From Gracilimonas sp017641085 (GTDB lineage: Bacteria; Bacteroidota; Rhodothermia; Balneolales; Balneolaceae), in assembly GCF_046115515.1 (NCBI RefSeq), contig NZ_CP175953.1: a stretch of 64,000 nt of DNA. The stretch is one strand, 5' to 3'. Each line of letters opens with the position of its first letter. Position 1 is the stretch's first letter. Both the position numbers and the translations under genes were made by a program. Under the pieces are notes generated by a model. The model had not been told where the DNA came from. It saw nothing but the letters and a program-made list of their open reading frames with translations, and did not search any database. Shown here in pieces: positions 55,805-63,907 of this stretch.

Positions 55805-56638
55805 TTAACAGGGAGGTTGACGATCTGTTATACTGATCTCTCTTCTAGCAATTCCAGCAACAAAGCCAGTACCATTTTCAACATTTGAAACTACATCTGG
55901 CAGATCAACTTCTAAATCATTGAAATTCATATAATCTGGCCAATCTTCCCCGGCCGTTATTAAAACAAGTTTTCTTTGATTGACCTGAAAACTAAATGGT
56001 CCAACATCTAATTTTTCCGCTATTGCCTCTCTATTTATAGATGTAAAACTAAAACTTCCATCTGAACCCTCTGTAATAGCTTCAAGATGAGAAAAACTGA
56101 CTTCTCTCTCGGGAGTGCACCCAACTTCAACAAATGCTTGTACAATATACCTGGTTTCTAAAAGTATCAAAGAATCTCGCACTACTCCTGAAACTGAAAT
56201 TTCTTCAAAGTCCTGATCGTATTCAATCTCCGGTACCATAAGCTCAGATGCCGTTCTTACAACCACTGAACTTTGTTTTCCTACCGAATCAGTGGCGGTG
56301 ATTCTATACTCTTCATCTGCAATGACGGAATCCGGCAACCAATAATTCCAGACGTAAGTGTCGCCACTGAATTTAAAAAGGGAATCATTTAAAACTACCG
56401 ATTCCCCTGGGGCTTCCCTGGTCAAGCGGACTTGGTTTGAATTGATTGTAGAGTCTTGAGGGAGAAAGGTTTCACCTATTGGCATTACTCGAATCCACTG
56501 AGTATCAGCATGTACATCAAGATAGCCATTCATAGAAAAAACATATTTTTCCGTTTTCTCAAAAGGTTCAAATTCATTTTCACAGCTCCCAAAAAAGGCG
56601 CTTAAGATAATGAAAGTTAAGAGAGTGCTATTTTTCAT
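55805..56638 (-). CDS. Lipoprotein, DUF4249-like
   Basis: A 277-aa outer or periplasmic lipoprotein: the signal ends FFGSCENEFEP with Cys19 as lipidation site. The beta-rich domain has NGYLDVHADTQWIRVMPIGE, EYRITATDSVGKQSSV and a conserved-looking end VENGTGFVAGIARREI. This pattern resembles DUF4249 proteins, which often accompany TonB receptors in Bacteroidota; no receptor is adjacent here. Function unknown. Confidence 0.7.
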   Translation of the reverse strand: MKNSTLLTFIILSAFFGSCENEFEPFEKTEKYVFSMNGYLDVHADTQWIRVMPIGETFLPQDSTINSNQVRLTREAPGESVVLNDSLFKFSGDTYVWNYWLPDSVIADEEYRITATDSVGKQSSVVVRTASELMVPEIEYDQDFEEISVSGVVRDSLILLETRYIVQAFVEVGCTPEREVSFSHLEAITEGSDGSFSFTSINREAIAEKLDVGPFSFQVNQRKLVLITAGEDWPDYMNFNDLEVDLPDVVSNVENGTGFVAGIARREISITDRQPPC

Positions 56639-56759
56639 TCTATTTATGTCAATCCAAAATTTCAGCCTTTAACATAAAGGTTTACTTAATAATACACTGT
56701 ATGCTCCGAAGTTCAACTATTGCTTCAAACTAAAAGTAATTTCCTGCCCTAAATACCTG

Positions 56760-56767
56760 TAACTTTG
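56760..56767 (+). promoter_or_regulatory. Possible -7 promoter element of the amidohydrolase gene
   Basis: TAACTTTG matches TAnnTTTG and lies 90 bases before the ATG at 56858. No TTG sits at the 21-base spacing used elsewhere in the window, so the call is weak. Confidence 0.35.
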
Positions 56768-56857
56768 TACATCACCTTGAATAGTAATAAGAAGCTTTTT
56801 TTATAGCTTTTCTACATGTATTATAGGGCGCTGAATTATTTTTTAATGAACTGACTC

Positions 56858-57958
56858 ATGAAGTATTTAATATTTTTGCTCCCCGCCTTGTTTCTCACTA
56901 CACCGATAACAGCACAGGAAGCTGACACCACCATGACCTTTGAGGAATACGATCCTGAGTCCACCCTTGTGGTTCCGGGCGGGGAAATCACCAAGGCAAA
57001 ATATCCTTTTGTTGATATCCACAGCCATTTATGGAGAATGGCAACCATGGATCTGAAGGAAACCGCCCGTGAGATGGACAGCCTGAATATGAAGGTGCTG
57101 GTAAACTTGAGCGGACGTTCCGGCGAAACTCTAAAAGCCATGGTTGATGCTGCCGAGAAACAGGCCCCCGGTCGATTCATTGTTTTTGCCAATATCGATT
57201 TTGATGGCATCGATGAACCCGGCTGGACGGATCGAGCCGTAGCCCAGTTAGAACAAGATTATCGAAATGGAGCCCGTGGGGTTAAGGTTTTTAAGAATTT
57301 GGGCCTTACCGTGCTGGATTCAAAAGGAAACCGCGTTCATACCGATGACCCAAGAATAGATCCTGTTTGGGCTAAAGCCGGAGAGCTGGGAATGCCTGTA
57401 CTCATTCACACCGGAGAGCCCGCTGTATTCTGGGAACCTATTGACAAACACAATGAACGCTGGCTGGAAATGAAGCAGTTCCCAAGCCGGCACCGTGGCG
57501 ATTCAACCCGTTACCCAAGCTGGGAAGTGGTGATGAAGGAGCAATGGAATGTGTTTCGCAAGCATCCTGAAACTACGTTTATAAACGCTCATTTTGGATG
57601 GATGGCCAATGACCTGGAACGACTTGGCAAGCACCTCGATGAATTCCCGAATGTATATACCGAAACGGCAGCCATTATTGCAGAACTCGGCAGGCAGCCT
57701 CGTTTTGCCAAAGAGTTTTTCATTAAGTACCAGGATCGCCTGTTATTTGGCAAAGACACCTATCGCCCACACGAGTATCACACCTACTTCAGAGTACTGG
57801 AAAGTGATGACGAATATTTTGACTATTTCCGTCGGCGCCATGCTTTTTGGCAAATGTATGGATTGGATTTGCCGGATGAAGTGTTACAAAAAGTGTATTA
57901 CAAAAACGCTCTGAAGATCATCCCTGATATTGATGACTCTTTATTTGAAACCAACTAA
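56858..57958 (+). CDS. Exported amidohydrolase-family hydrolase
   Basis: A 366-aa TIM-barrel protein of the Amidohydro_2 type with a signal peptide (ending PITAQEA). Metal-site motifs are DIHSHLWR (HxH, about 53-58), GVKVFKNLGL (candidate lysine), VLIHTGEP, NAHFGW and the aspartate in LLFGKDTY. It may act on a small aromatic or lactone substrate as relatives do, but nothing in the context tells which. It is followed 22 bases later by the DUF2911 gene. Confidence 0.87.
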   Translation: MKYLIFLLPALFLTTPITAQEADTTMTFEEYDPESTLVVPGGEITKAKYPFVDIHSHLWRMATMDLKETAREMDSLNMKVLVNLSGRSGETLKAMVDAAEKQAPGRFIVFANIDFDGIDEPGWTDRAVAQLEQDYRNGARGVKVFKNLGLTVLDSKGNRVHTDDPRIDPVWAKAGELGMPVLIHTGEPAVFWEPIDKHNERWLEMKQFPSRHRGDSTRYPSWEVVMKEQWNVFRKHPETTFINAHFGWMANDLERLGKHLDEFPNVYTETAAIIAELGRQPRFAKEFFIKYQDRLLFGKDTYRPHEYHTYFRVLESDDEYFDYFRRRHAFWQMYGLDLPDEVLQKVYYKNALKIIPDIDDSLFETN

Positions 57959-57980
57959 TCAAAACTAAAACCAAGGAATC

Positions 57981-58562
57981 ATGAAGAAACTAATACAATG
58001 TTCTTTTCTATTAGTACTTGCTACTTTTTTTGTAGCTGGATCTGCCCTAGCTCAAGAGCGGGGTAACTCTGAAACCCGCACAAGCCCCAATGCAACGGTA
58101 AGTCAAACCGTTGGAACTACACAAATTACGGTAACATATGGACGACCGGGTATTAAGGACAGAAGTTATTTTACCGATGGTGCCGTTTTAGCTCCAGCCG
58201 GATCTGTATGGAGAACCGGGGCGAACGAAGCTACCACCATTACCTTTTCTGACGATGTGATGTTTGGTGGAAAAGAAGTGGGTGCCGGAACCTACACCCT
58301 GTTTACGATTCCCGGTGACGACTGGACAATAATCTTAAACAATGACTTAACCCGCGATGATGGAACACCAGCCTGGGGAGCCTATGGTTATGATGAATCA
58401 CAGGATGAAGTACGTGTTGAGGCCGCTGTAGTTGACACAGATGCCCCTATGGAAGAATGGTTTATGATTTATTTTAATACCCTTTCTGACACGAAGGTAC
58501 ACCTGAATCTGCATTGGGGTAATACTTCAGTCGCCGTTCCGATTACCACCGGTGACATGTAA
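57981..58562 (+). CDS. DUF2911 family exported protein
   Basis: A 193-aa exported protein with a signal peptide ending GSALAQERG. It shows the DUF2911 pattern: SPNATVSQTVGTTQITVTYG, RPGIKDRSYF, GSVWRTGANEATTITFSDDV, YTLFTIPGDDWTIILN and W in AWGAYGY. The fold is predicted all-beta. Probably cotranscribed with the preceding amidohydrolase. Function unknown. Confidence 0.9.
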   Translation: MKKLIQCSFLLVLATFFVAGSALAQERGNSETRTSPNATVSQTVGTTQITVTYGRPGIKDRSYFTDGAVLAPAGSVWRTGANEATTITFSDDVMFGGKEVGAGTYTLFTIPGDDWTIILNNDLTRDDGTPAWGAYGYDESQDEVRVEAAVVDTDAPMEEWFMIYFNTLSDTKVHLNLHWGNTSVAVPITTGDM

Positions 58563-58582
58563 TTTGCTAAACGCATTAAAAC

Positions 58583-58621
58583 AAAAAAGCCCTGCACATA
58601 AGCTATGTGCAGGGCTTTTTT
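58583..58621 (+). terminator. Terminator after the DUF2911 gene
   Basis: A perfect long stem (AAAAGCCCTGCACATA with its complement, 3-base loop) followed by a T run. The stem also works on the minus strand. Confidence 0.9.
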
Positions 58622-58650
58622 ATGAAAGCGAATTTCATAAATAAAAAAAT

Positions 58651-58748
58651 GGGCAAGCGACCTATATCACGCCGCTACGACCAGATTACCGCTGCTGCGT
58701 TCCCGCCCTGACGGAGTTCAAAGGGAGCTGGCTGTATAGGACTTGCCC
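58651..58748 (-). ncRNA. ffs: Signal recognition particle RNA, small (4.5S) type
   Basis: On the minus strand the ends GGGCAAG and CTTGCCC pair. The conserved domain IV reads CCGTCAGGGCGGGAACGCAG followed by CAGCGGTAA, with a GGAA tetraloop closed by GCG/CGC and the asymmetric AGCAG loop that binds Ffh. It is about 98 nucleotides, the short bacterial form without the Alu domain. A run of seven T follows the 3' end. Confidence 0.92.
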
Positions 58749-58756
58749 AAGGCTTT

Positions 58757-58787
58757 CAAGATAAGGCTTATTCGGCTCCAGTATCAA
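58757..58787 (-). promoter_or_regulatory. SRP RNA promoter
   Basis: On the minus strand TTG (complement 58785-58787) and TATCTTG (complement 58757-58763) are separated by 21 bases. The -7 element lacks one T of the full TATCTTTG. It ends 8 bases before the mature RNA start, a fitting distance for a transcription start at the RNA 5' end. Confidence 0.65.
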
Positions 58788-58893
58788 GATGAATTTGAAG
58801 AAAATTATGTACACTCAATAATGAGCAACCAAAGAAATCTGTTGTGAATGATGTCAGCTTTCGGTAAATGAGAAGACAATATTCACATTTAAC

Positions 58894-58899
58894 GGAGGT
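58894..58899 (+). promoter_or_regulatory. Ribosome binding site of the MscS-type gene
   Basis: GGAGGT lies 5 bases before the ATG at 58905, a full match to the 16S 3' end. It stands out because most genes in the window have weak or no Shine-Dalgarno. Confidence 0.75.
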
Positions 58900-58904
58900 G
58901 CATT

Positions 58905-59597
58905 ATGTTAGAGGAAATCCAAAGTGTATTAGTAGAGTCGTATAATACTTTTTTCAATGAATTAGCTTCTTTTTTACCCAGCCTGATTGGCGCAATTCTA
59001 ATCCTGATCGTTGGCTGGATTATTGCCAAATTAGTACAAACAGCTGCAGTAAAACTTCTGAAGTTAATTCGATTAGATGTTGTAACAGAAAAAGCGAAGA
59101 TCGATAAGTTTCTGAAGGACGGTGGCAGTAAGAAATCGGCCATAGATATTCTCGGCAGTATTATCTACTGGCTTATCATGTTGATCGTAATTTTGGCGGG
59201 ATTAAATACGCTGGGACTTAGCGTAGCTTCCGAGTTGTTTAACCAAATTATACTCTACATTCCTAATGTTATAGTAGCTGTTCTTGCGCTAATATTCGGA
59301 GTGTTCCTGGCAGGTTTTATCGCACAGGTTGTGAGTACTTATTTGAGCAATATTGGGGTAAAACAAGCAAACATGGTTGGAGCTATTGCAAAATATGCCA
59401 TTATCTTATTTGTTGTTTCTCTTTCTCTTACACAATTAAGTATCGGGGAGCAGTTGGTGACCAATGCCTTCCTGCTCTTGTTTGGAGCTGCTTGCCTGGC
59501 GTTAGGCCTTGCCTTTGGGTTAGGCGGTAAAGAATGGGCAGCCGGAGTGATAGAAAAATTAGCCAGTCAGGCTGAAAATAGTCCACCTCATGAATAA
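58905..59597 (+). CDS. Small mechanosensitive-channel-like membrane protein
   Basis: A 230-aa inner-membrane protein with about five helices, including PSLIGAILILIVGWIIAKLV, SIIYWLIMLIVILAGLNTLG, NVIVAVLALIFGVFLAGFIA and a glycine/alanine-rich last helix (LFGAACLALGLAFGLGGKEW) like the pore helix of MscS. The conserved TM-helix family (PF05552-type) lacks the cytoplasmic vestibule of true MscS, and this protein ends soon after the pore-like helix. Its gating function is unproven. Confidence 0.82.
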   Translation: MLEEIQSVLVESYNTFFNELASFLPSLIGAILILIVGWIIAKLVQTAAVKLLKLIRLDVVTEKAKIDKFLKDGGSKKSAIDILGSIIYWLIMLIVILAGLNTLGLSVASELFNQIILYIPNVIVAVLALIFGVFLAGFIAQVVSTYLSNIGVKQANMVGAIAKYAIILFVVSLSLTQLSIGEQLVTNAFLLLFGAACLALGLAFGLGGKEWAAGVIEKLASQAENSPPHE

Positions 59598-59616
59598 GTA
59601 AATTCGTATTTTGGAT

Positions 59617-59648
59617 GAGCCTCCCACTTAACCTTGGGAGGCTTTTTT
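59617..59648 (+). terminator. Terminator after the MscS-type gene
   Basis: GCCTCCCA and TGGGAGGC form an 8-bp stem with an 8-base loop and a run of T. Confidence 0.88.
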
Positions 59649-59667
59649 ATTATGTTTGAAATCCATT

Positions 59668-60243
59668 ATGACTGAATTATCCTTTTTCGTACTTCCCGTA
59701 CTCATTTTTTGTGCCCGCATCGCTGATGTATCTCTTGGAACCTTACGTATAACCATGGTTTCGCGGGGTTATAAATGGCAATCAGCCCTTCTCGGTTTTT
59801 TTGAAGTGCTGATCTGGGTGATTGTAGTTGCACAGCTTCTCAAAAATCTCAACCACTGGGTAAATTATGTAGCCTACGCTGCCGGATTCTCAGCCGGTAC
59901 GTTCATCGGATTGTACATTGAAGACAAAATGAAAGTGGGTACCGTCTTAATCCGAATAATCACGCTGGATAAGTCGGATGAGTTAATAGAAGCCTTAAAA
60001 GAGGCTGGAGTTGCGATTACCAGTGTGGATGCAAAGGGCGGGTTTAATGACGTAAAAGTTATTTTTACCGTATTAAAGAGGAAAAAGCTCAACAAGGTAT
60101 ATGATATTGTGAAGGAGATTGATCCTGAAGCTTTCTTTTCAACCGAAGATGTAAAGTACTCCAACAAGCATCACGATCATCTGGTTAATCCGAACGACCG
60201 GAGCCCCATCGACCGCCTGTTAAGAGTAAGGAAAGGTTTATAG
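59668..60243 (+). CDS. UPF0316/DUF2179 membrane protein
   Basis: A 191-aa protein with three N-terminal membrane helices (SFFVLPVLIFCARIADVSLG, LLGFFEVLIWVIVVAQLL, WVNYVAYAAGFSAGTFIGLY) and a cytoplasmic DUF2179 domain (TLDKSDELIEALKEAGVAIT, then DVKVIFTVLKRKKLNKVYDI). GTLRITMVSRGYK is a UPF0316 hallmark. The TTG twelve bases upstream is in frame, but the ATG at 59668 is chosen. Function unknown. Confidence 0.88.
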   Translation: MTELSFFVLPVLIFCARIADVSLGTLRITMVSRGYKWQSALLGFFEVLIWVIVVAQLLKNLNHWVNYVAYAAGFSAGTFIGLYIEDKMKVGTVLIRIITLDKSDELIEALKEAGVAITSVDAKGGFNDVKVIFTVLKRKKLNKVYDIVKEIDPEAFFSTEDVKYSNKHHDHLVNPNDRSPIDRLLRVRKGL

Positions 60244-60255
60244 AAGCAGGTGAAA

Positions 60256-60675
60256 TTATTCCCCGCTGAGTGTAACCACCAGCTTCCTGGACCCACCGTG
60301 ATTGCGGTGCTCGCATAAATAGACCCCCTGCCAGGTTCCGAGATTAAAACGGCCATTTGTGATTGGAATAGAAACAGATGAACCAAGCAAAGAGCTTTTG
60401 ATATGCGAAGTCATGTCATCGGTGCCTTCCAGTGTGTGCTCGTACAGGGAAGTGTCTTCCGGAACAGCACGATCGAAATGGGATTCAAAATCTCTGCGGA
60501 CGGATGGATCGGCGTTTTCATTAATAGTAAGTGCGGCACTGGTGTGTTGAATGAAGATGTGCGCCAACCCGGTTTGGATATCTTTTATTTCCGGAATTTC
60601 TCTGAGAATTTCATCCGTGACGATGTGGTAGCCTCTTGGCTTAGGCGAAAGTTTAATTTCTTTCTGTATCCACAT
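60256..60675 (-). CDS. YjbQ family protein (UPF0047)
   Basis: A 139-aa soluble protein of the YjbQ family. Conserved segments are IFIQHTSAALTINENADPSV, DDMTSHIKSSLLGSSVSIPI and GTWQGVYLCEHRNHGG, with the histidines lining the family's cleft. Relatives show weak thiamine-phosphate synthase activity; the true role is unclear. It is downstream of ispH on the same strand, separated by the CGTTATTCG-type repeats at 60676-60745. Confidence 0.93.
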   Translation of the reverse strand: MWIQKEIKLSPKPRGYHIVTDEILREIPEIKDIQTGLAHIFIQHTSAALTINENADPSVRRDFESHFDRAVPEDTSLYEHTLEGTDDMTSHIKSSLLGSSVSIPITNGRFNLGTWQGVYLCEHRNHGGSRKLVVTLSGE

Positions 60676-60745
60676 TTTTCGTTAATTCGTTATTGGTATA
60701 ATCGTTATTCGTATTTCGCTCCTACCTTAATAACGATAAACCATT

Positions 60746-61996
60746 CTAAGCTTCTTCTGCTTCCATTTTATCCTCGAATGGAGCTATAACTTCATCTACT
60801 TCCCGGGTTCCTTCAAAATAAACGAGCACCTGGAGCAGCACTTCATCTACCAGGATGTCCGGGCAGGAAGCACCGGATGTCAACGCAATTTTCAAAGGTT
60901 CTTTACCGGAAGGCAACCATTGGCTGGTCTCCTTCATTTCTTTATCCCACTGGTTGAAGTGTTTGATGGTATCCGGTGAAAGCTCGCCTTTATCCCGAAC
61001 ATGATACGTAGGAAACTGATGTTCTAAAATCTCAACCAGGTGCATGGTGTTGGATGAATTATAGCCACCAACCACAATTGCCAAATCGGCATCAGTTTCA
61101 GCAAGGGCTAAGGTTGCCGATTGGTTTTCATTGGTTGCATAACAAAGTGTATCGGATGTGTCTGCAAAATGATCGAGGATATCAGCTTCGCCGTATCGTT
61201 TGATGGCGGCTTCCCTTAGAATCTCCATTACCCTTTGGGTTTCAGTAGCCAGCATCGTGGTTTGATTAATCACCCCAAAACGGATCATGTCTTCCAGTGG
61301 ATTGAATCCGGGGGTTGATTTATGACCAAAGTACTTCTCAAAGTCAGATAAGGGTCGGTCTTCTGTTAAAATGTCTGCCAGGATTTGTGCCTCCTCTGTA
61401 TTCAAAACCACAACTACTTCAGAGTGATCTGCACTGTGAGAGAAGGTAGCCCGTGTTTCTTCATGCTGATGCTTTCCGTGCACCACAAGGCTATAGTCTT
61501 TCTTACCAAGCTGTTTTCCCCGCTTCCATACTTTTTCCACAAACGGACAGGTTGTATTGTATTGATACGGGTCGATTCCCAGCTCTTTCAATTGCTCCTG
61601 AATCTCGATGGTAGTCCCAAAGGCGGGCACAATTACAATATCGTCTGCACTAAGTGAAGAAATCGGAATGCGTTCAGAGCCATCTGTATCAAATAAAAAC
61701 TTCACTCCCTTCTTCAGCAAGTCCTCATTCACCGTTGGGTTGTGAATCATCTCACTGAGCAGGTAAATATTCTTATCCGGGTTTTCGGCCACCGTTCGGT
61801 AAGCAATATCAATGGCATTCTCCACGCCGTAGCAGAATCCAAAAAAACGGGGGATATAAAACTGAACCGGACCAAAATCGAGTAAGGTCGGTTCAAGGTC
61901 TTTTTTCATCGGATCCATAATTTTTGTCGCCTCTTTCACCTTCCGGATGATCGGCGACTGGTACATTTCCGGTATGTCAAATTTTTTACGTGCCAA
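60746..61996 (-). CDS. ispH: 4-hydroxy-3-methylbut-2-enyl diphosphate reductase
   Basis: The last step of the MEP pathway, yielding IPP and DMAPP. The three iron-sulfur cysteines lie in FGFCYGVENAIDIAY, NTTCPFVEKVWKRG and TSGASCPDILVDEV, with active-site histidines in EMIHNPTVNEDLLKKG and VVHGKHQHEETRATFSH. At 416 aa it is about 100 residues longer than the E. coli enzyme and resembles the long cyanobacterial/plant type, which has an N-terminal extension. Confidence 0.95.
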   Translation of the reverse strand: MARKKFDIPEMYQSPIIRKVKEATKIMDPMKKDLEPTLLDFGPVQFYIPRFFGFCYGVENAIDIAYRTVAENPDKNIYLLSEMIHNPTVNEDLLKKGVKFLFDTDGSERIPISSLSADDIVIVPAFGTTIEIQEQLKELGIDPYQYNTTCPFVEKVWKRGKQLGKKDYSLVVHGKHQHEETRATFSHSADHSEVVVVLNTEEAQILADILTEDRPLSDFEKYFGHKSTPGFNPLEDMIRFGVINQTTMLATETQRVMEILREAAIKRYGEADILDHFADTSDTLCYATNENQSATLALAETDADLAIVVGGYNSSNTMHLVEILEHQFPTYHVRDKGELSPDTIKHFNQWDKEMKETSQWLPSGKEPLKIALTSGASCPDILVDEVLLQVLVYFEGTREVDEVIAPFEDKMEAEEA

Positions 61997-62002
61997 TATT
62001 CG

Positions 62003-62452
62003 TTAATCGTTTATTTCGTTATTCGTTGGTTCGTTAATCGAGTAGTCGATTTCCGGTTCTTTGACTTTATTCGCTTTCGATTTGTTTAAATAACCAATAT
62101 ATCCGTTAATGAGTTTGATTGTCCTGACGGTTTCTTTTTTAATCTGAGCAACTTCTGATTTGTCGAAATAATTCTCATCAAATCCAACAGACAAATGGTC
62201 AATCAATTCATATAAAGAACCACGTGCTTGCCTGCAATATTGAATATTCTCCTGAAAATGAAACCGACCATAGCCTTCCGCTATATTTGCTGTAACCGAG
62301 CGCGAAGCTCTAAGCATTTGGTCTTTTAACTTGTAGGTTTCGCTTTTGGGAAGTTTTTCACAAAGTGAAGAAATTCGTTTTCGTAAATCCCTGGAAACCT
62401 GCCATACCAGCAAATCTTCAAAAGAGGCTATATCTTTATTCTTATTTACCAA
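62003..62452 (-). CDS. S23-type four-helix bundle protein
   Basis: A 149-aa protein of the family first found in 23S rRNA intervening sequences: FEDLLVWQVSRDLRKRISSL, LKDQMLRASRSVTANIAEGY, FHFQENIQYCRQARGSLYEL and a lysine-rich end. The C-terminal residues NEPTNNEI are encoded inside the left arm of an inverted repeat that frames the gene (62017-62040 and 62468-62491). It lies 6 bases from the ispH start. Function unknown; relatives form homopentamers. Confidence 0.9.
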   Translation of the reverse strand: MVNKNKDIASFEDLLVWQVSRDLRKRISSLCEKLPKSETYKLKDQMLRASRSVTANIAEGYGRFHFQENIQYCRQARGSLYELIDHLSVGFDENYFDKSEVAQIKKETVRTIKLINGYIGYLNKSKANKVKEPEIDYSINEPTNNEIND

Positions 62453-62491
62453 TTACACCACCTTTAACGATTAACGAATCAACGAATAACG
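62017..62491. repeat. 24-bp inverted repeats framing the S23-type gene
   Basis: The left arm (62017-62040, beginning CGTTATTCGTTG) and the right arm (62468-62491, beginning CGATTAACGAATC) are reverse complements with 23 of 24 matches. Shorter copies of the CGTTATTCG and CGTTAATCG words lie at 62000-62010 and 60676-60745. No target duplication or transposase is visible. Confidence 0.7.
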
Positions 62492-62497
62492 CCCGCC

Positions 62498-63835
62498 TTA
62501 ACTGCCGATAATCTTCTCCACTTCTTTTCTATCCTTCGGTACATCCGTCAGGTTTTCATATCCGTCGTCAGTTACCACAATGTTATCCTCAATTCTGATG
62601 CCACCAAACTCAAACATCTTGGTCAGTTTTTCCGTATTCAGGAATTGGGATTGGTTGTCATCTTCCATAGCCGGTATCAACAGTGCAGGCACGAAATAAC
62701 AACCTGGTTCAATGGTAATTACCATTCCCGGCTGCAGGTCTCTGCGGGCACGAAGGTATTTAATACCCGGGCGATCAATTCGATCCACTCCTTTTGGATA
62801 CCCTCCAACATCATGCGTATCCAAACCGAGGAAGTGACCCAGCCCGTGCGGGAAGAAAAGAGCAAAAATATCGTTTTCCATGATATCATCTATTGCGCCT
62901 TTCACCAGGCCTGCATCTTTCAACCCCTCCATAATCGTACGGGCAGCATGCATATGCAGGTCTTCCATTTTTACACCCGGCTCAATTTTTTCTATAGATG
63001 TATTCAAGGCAGCAAGAACGGCATCATAAACCCCGGCCTGTACATCAGTAAACTTCCCGTTGGCAGGGTACGTCCGTGTAATATCTGACGCATAGCCTTG
63101 ATACTCGTGTCCGGCATCCAGCAGGAACAAATCACCGTCTTTAATCTGGCTGTTATTTTCTACATAATGGAGAATAGCACTGTTTTTTCCACCGGCAAAA
63201 ATTCCATTGTAAGCATCTTGCTGCAGGCCGTTTTCATATTGGATTTTTGTGAACAACGCTTTCAGCTCATATTCATACATCCCGGGCTTTATGGCTTTCA
63301 TTACTTCGGTATGAGCCAGGTTATTCACTGCCGCAGCTTTACGCATGTAGTCCAGCTCTTCGTCTGTTTTCAATACGCGGCAGTAAGTGAGAGCATCATG
63401 CAGAGCCTCCACATCAGCTTCAAAGTCCCGATCCAGGTCCTCAATCAGTTCCGCATCGGCCTCGTTCAGGCAGTACACCTTCTCCGGTTTAATTTTATTC
63501 AGCACCGTCAGAATTTCATTGGCGTAATGCAGGTGATCCGGCCCGTACTGCTCCTGATAAGTTTCCAGCGATTTCACATATCCGTGCCACACCGCATATT
63601 GCGCATCCCGCTTGGGTACAAAAAGGTGATACTCTTCGGTTTTCAGTTCCAGAATAAGGGCACATTCAGGCTCGTTCACACCCGTCAAATACCAGAAATT
63701 AGACTCCTGCCGGAAAGGGTATTCGTAATCGGTCTCATTCCGGTACAGGATATCGGATCCCTGAATAAATACCACTCCGTTCTGGCCTTCATCAAATAGT
63801 GAAAATAGTTTTTCGCGGTGCTTCTGATGCATCAT
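62498..63835 (-). CDS. pepP: Xaa-Pro aminopeptidase (PepP type)
   Basis: It removes N-terminal residues preceding proline. The 445-aa protein has the N-terminal creatinase-like domain (FFQ-type RQESNFWYLTGVNEPECALI) and the catalytic pita-bread domain. Metal ligands lie in LLDAGHEYQGYASDITRTYP (Asp, Asp), HGLGHFLGLDTHDVGG (His), TIEPGCYF (Glu) and GGIRIEDNIVV (Glu). It starts a minus-strand run followed by the S23-type gene, ispH and yjbQ. Confidence 0.95.
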   Translation of the reverse strand: MMHQKHREKLFSLFDEGQNGVVFIQGSDILYRNETDYEYPFRQESNFWYLTGVNEPECALILELKTEEYHLFVPKRDAQYAVWHGYVKSLETYQEQYGPDHLHYANEILTVLNKIKPEKVYCLNEADAELIEDLDRDFEADVEALHDALTYCRVLKTDEELDYMRKAAAVNNLAHTEVMKAIKPGMYEYELKALFTKIQYENGLQQDAYNGIFAGGKNSAILHYVENNSQIKDGDLFLLDAGHEYQGYASDITRTYPANGKFTDVQAGVYDAVLAALNTSIEKIEPGVKMEDLHMHAARTIMEGLKDAGLVKGAIDDIMENDIFALFFPHGLGHFLGLDTHDVGGYPKGVDRIDRPGIKYLRARRDLQPGMVITIEPGCYFVPALLIPAMEDDNQSQFLNTEKLTKMFEFGGIRIEDNIVVTDDGYENLTDVPKDRKEVEKIIGS

Positions 63836-63907
63836 TGCTGTATAAATTTGATTGATTGTAAGGATGTCAAGAATACCAAAATGCGAGACTAATATCGACT
63901 CGCCGGG

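Noticed and set aside
62003..62452. Intervening sequence in the 23S gene of this window linked to the S23-type protein
   Set aside because: The 23S portion present here runs through its conserved segments without a visible insertion, and the protein gene lies 60 kb away.
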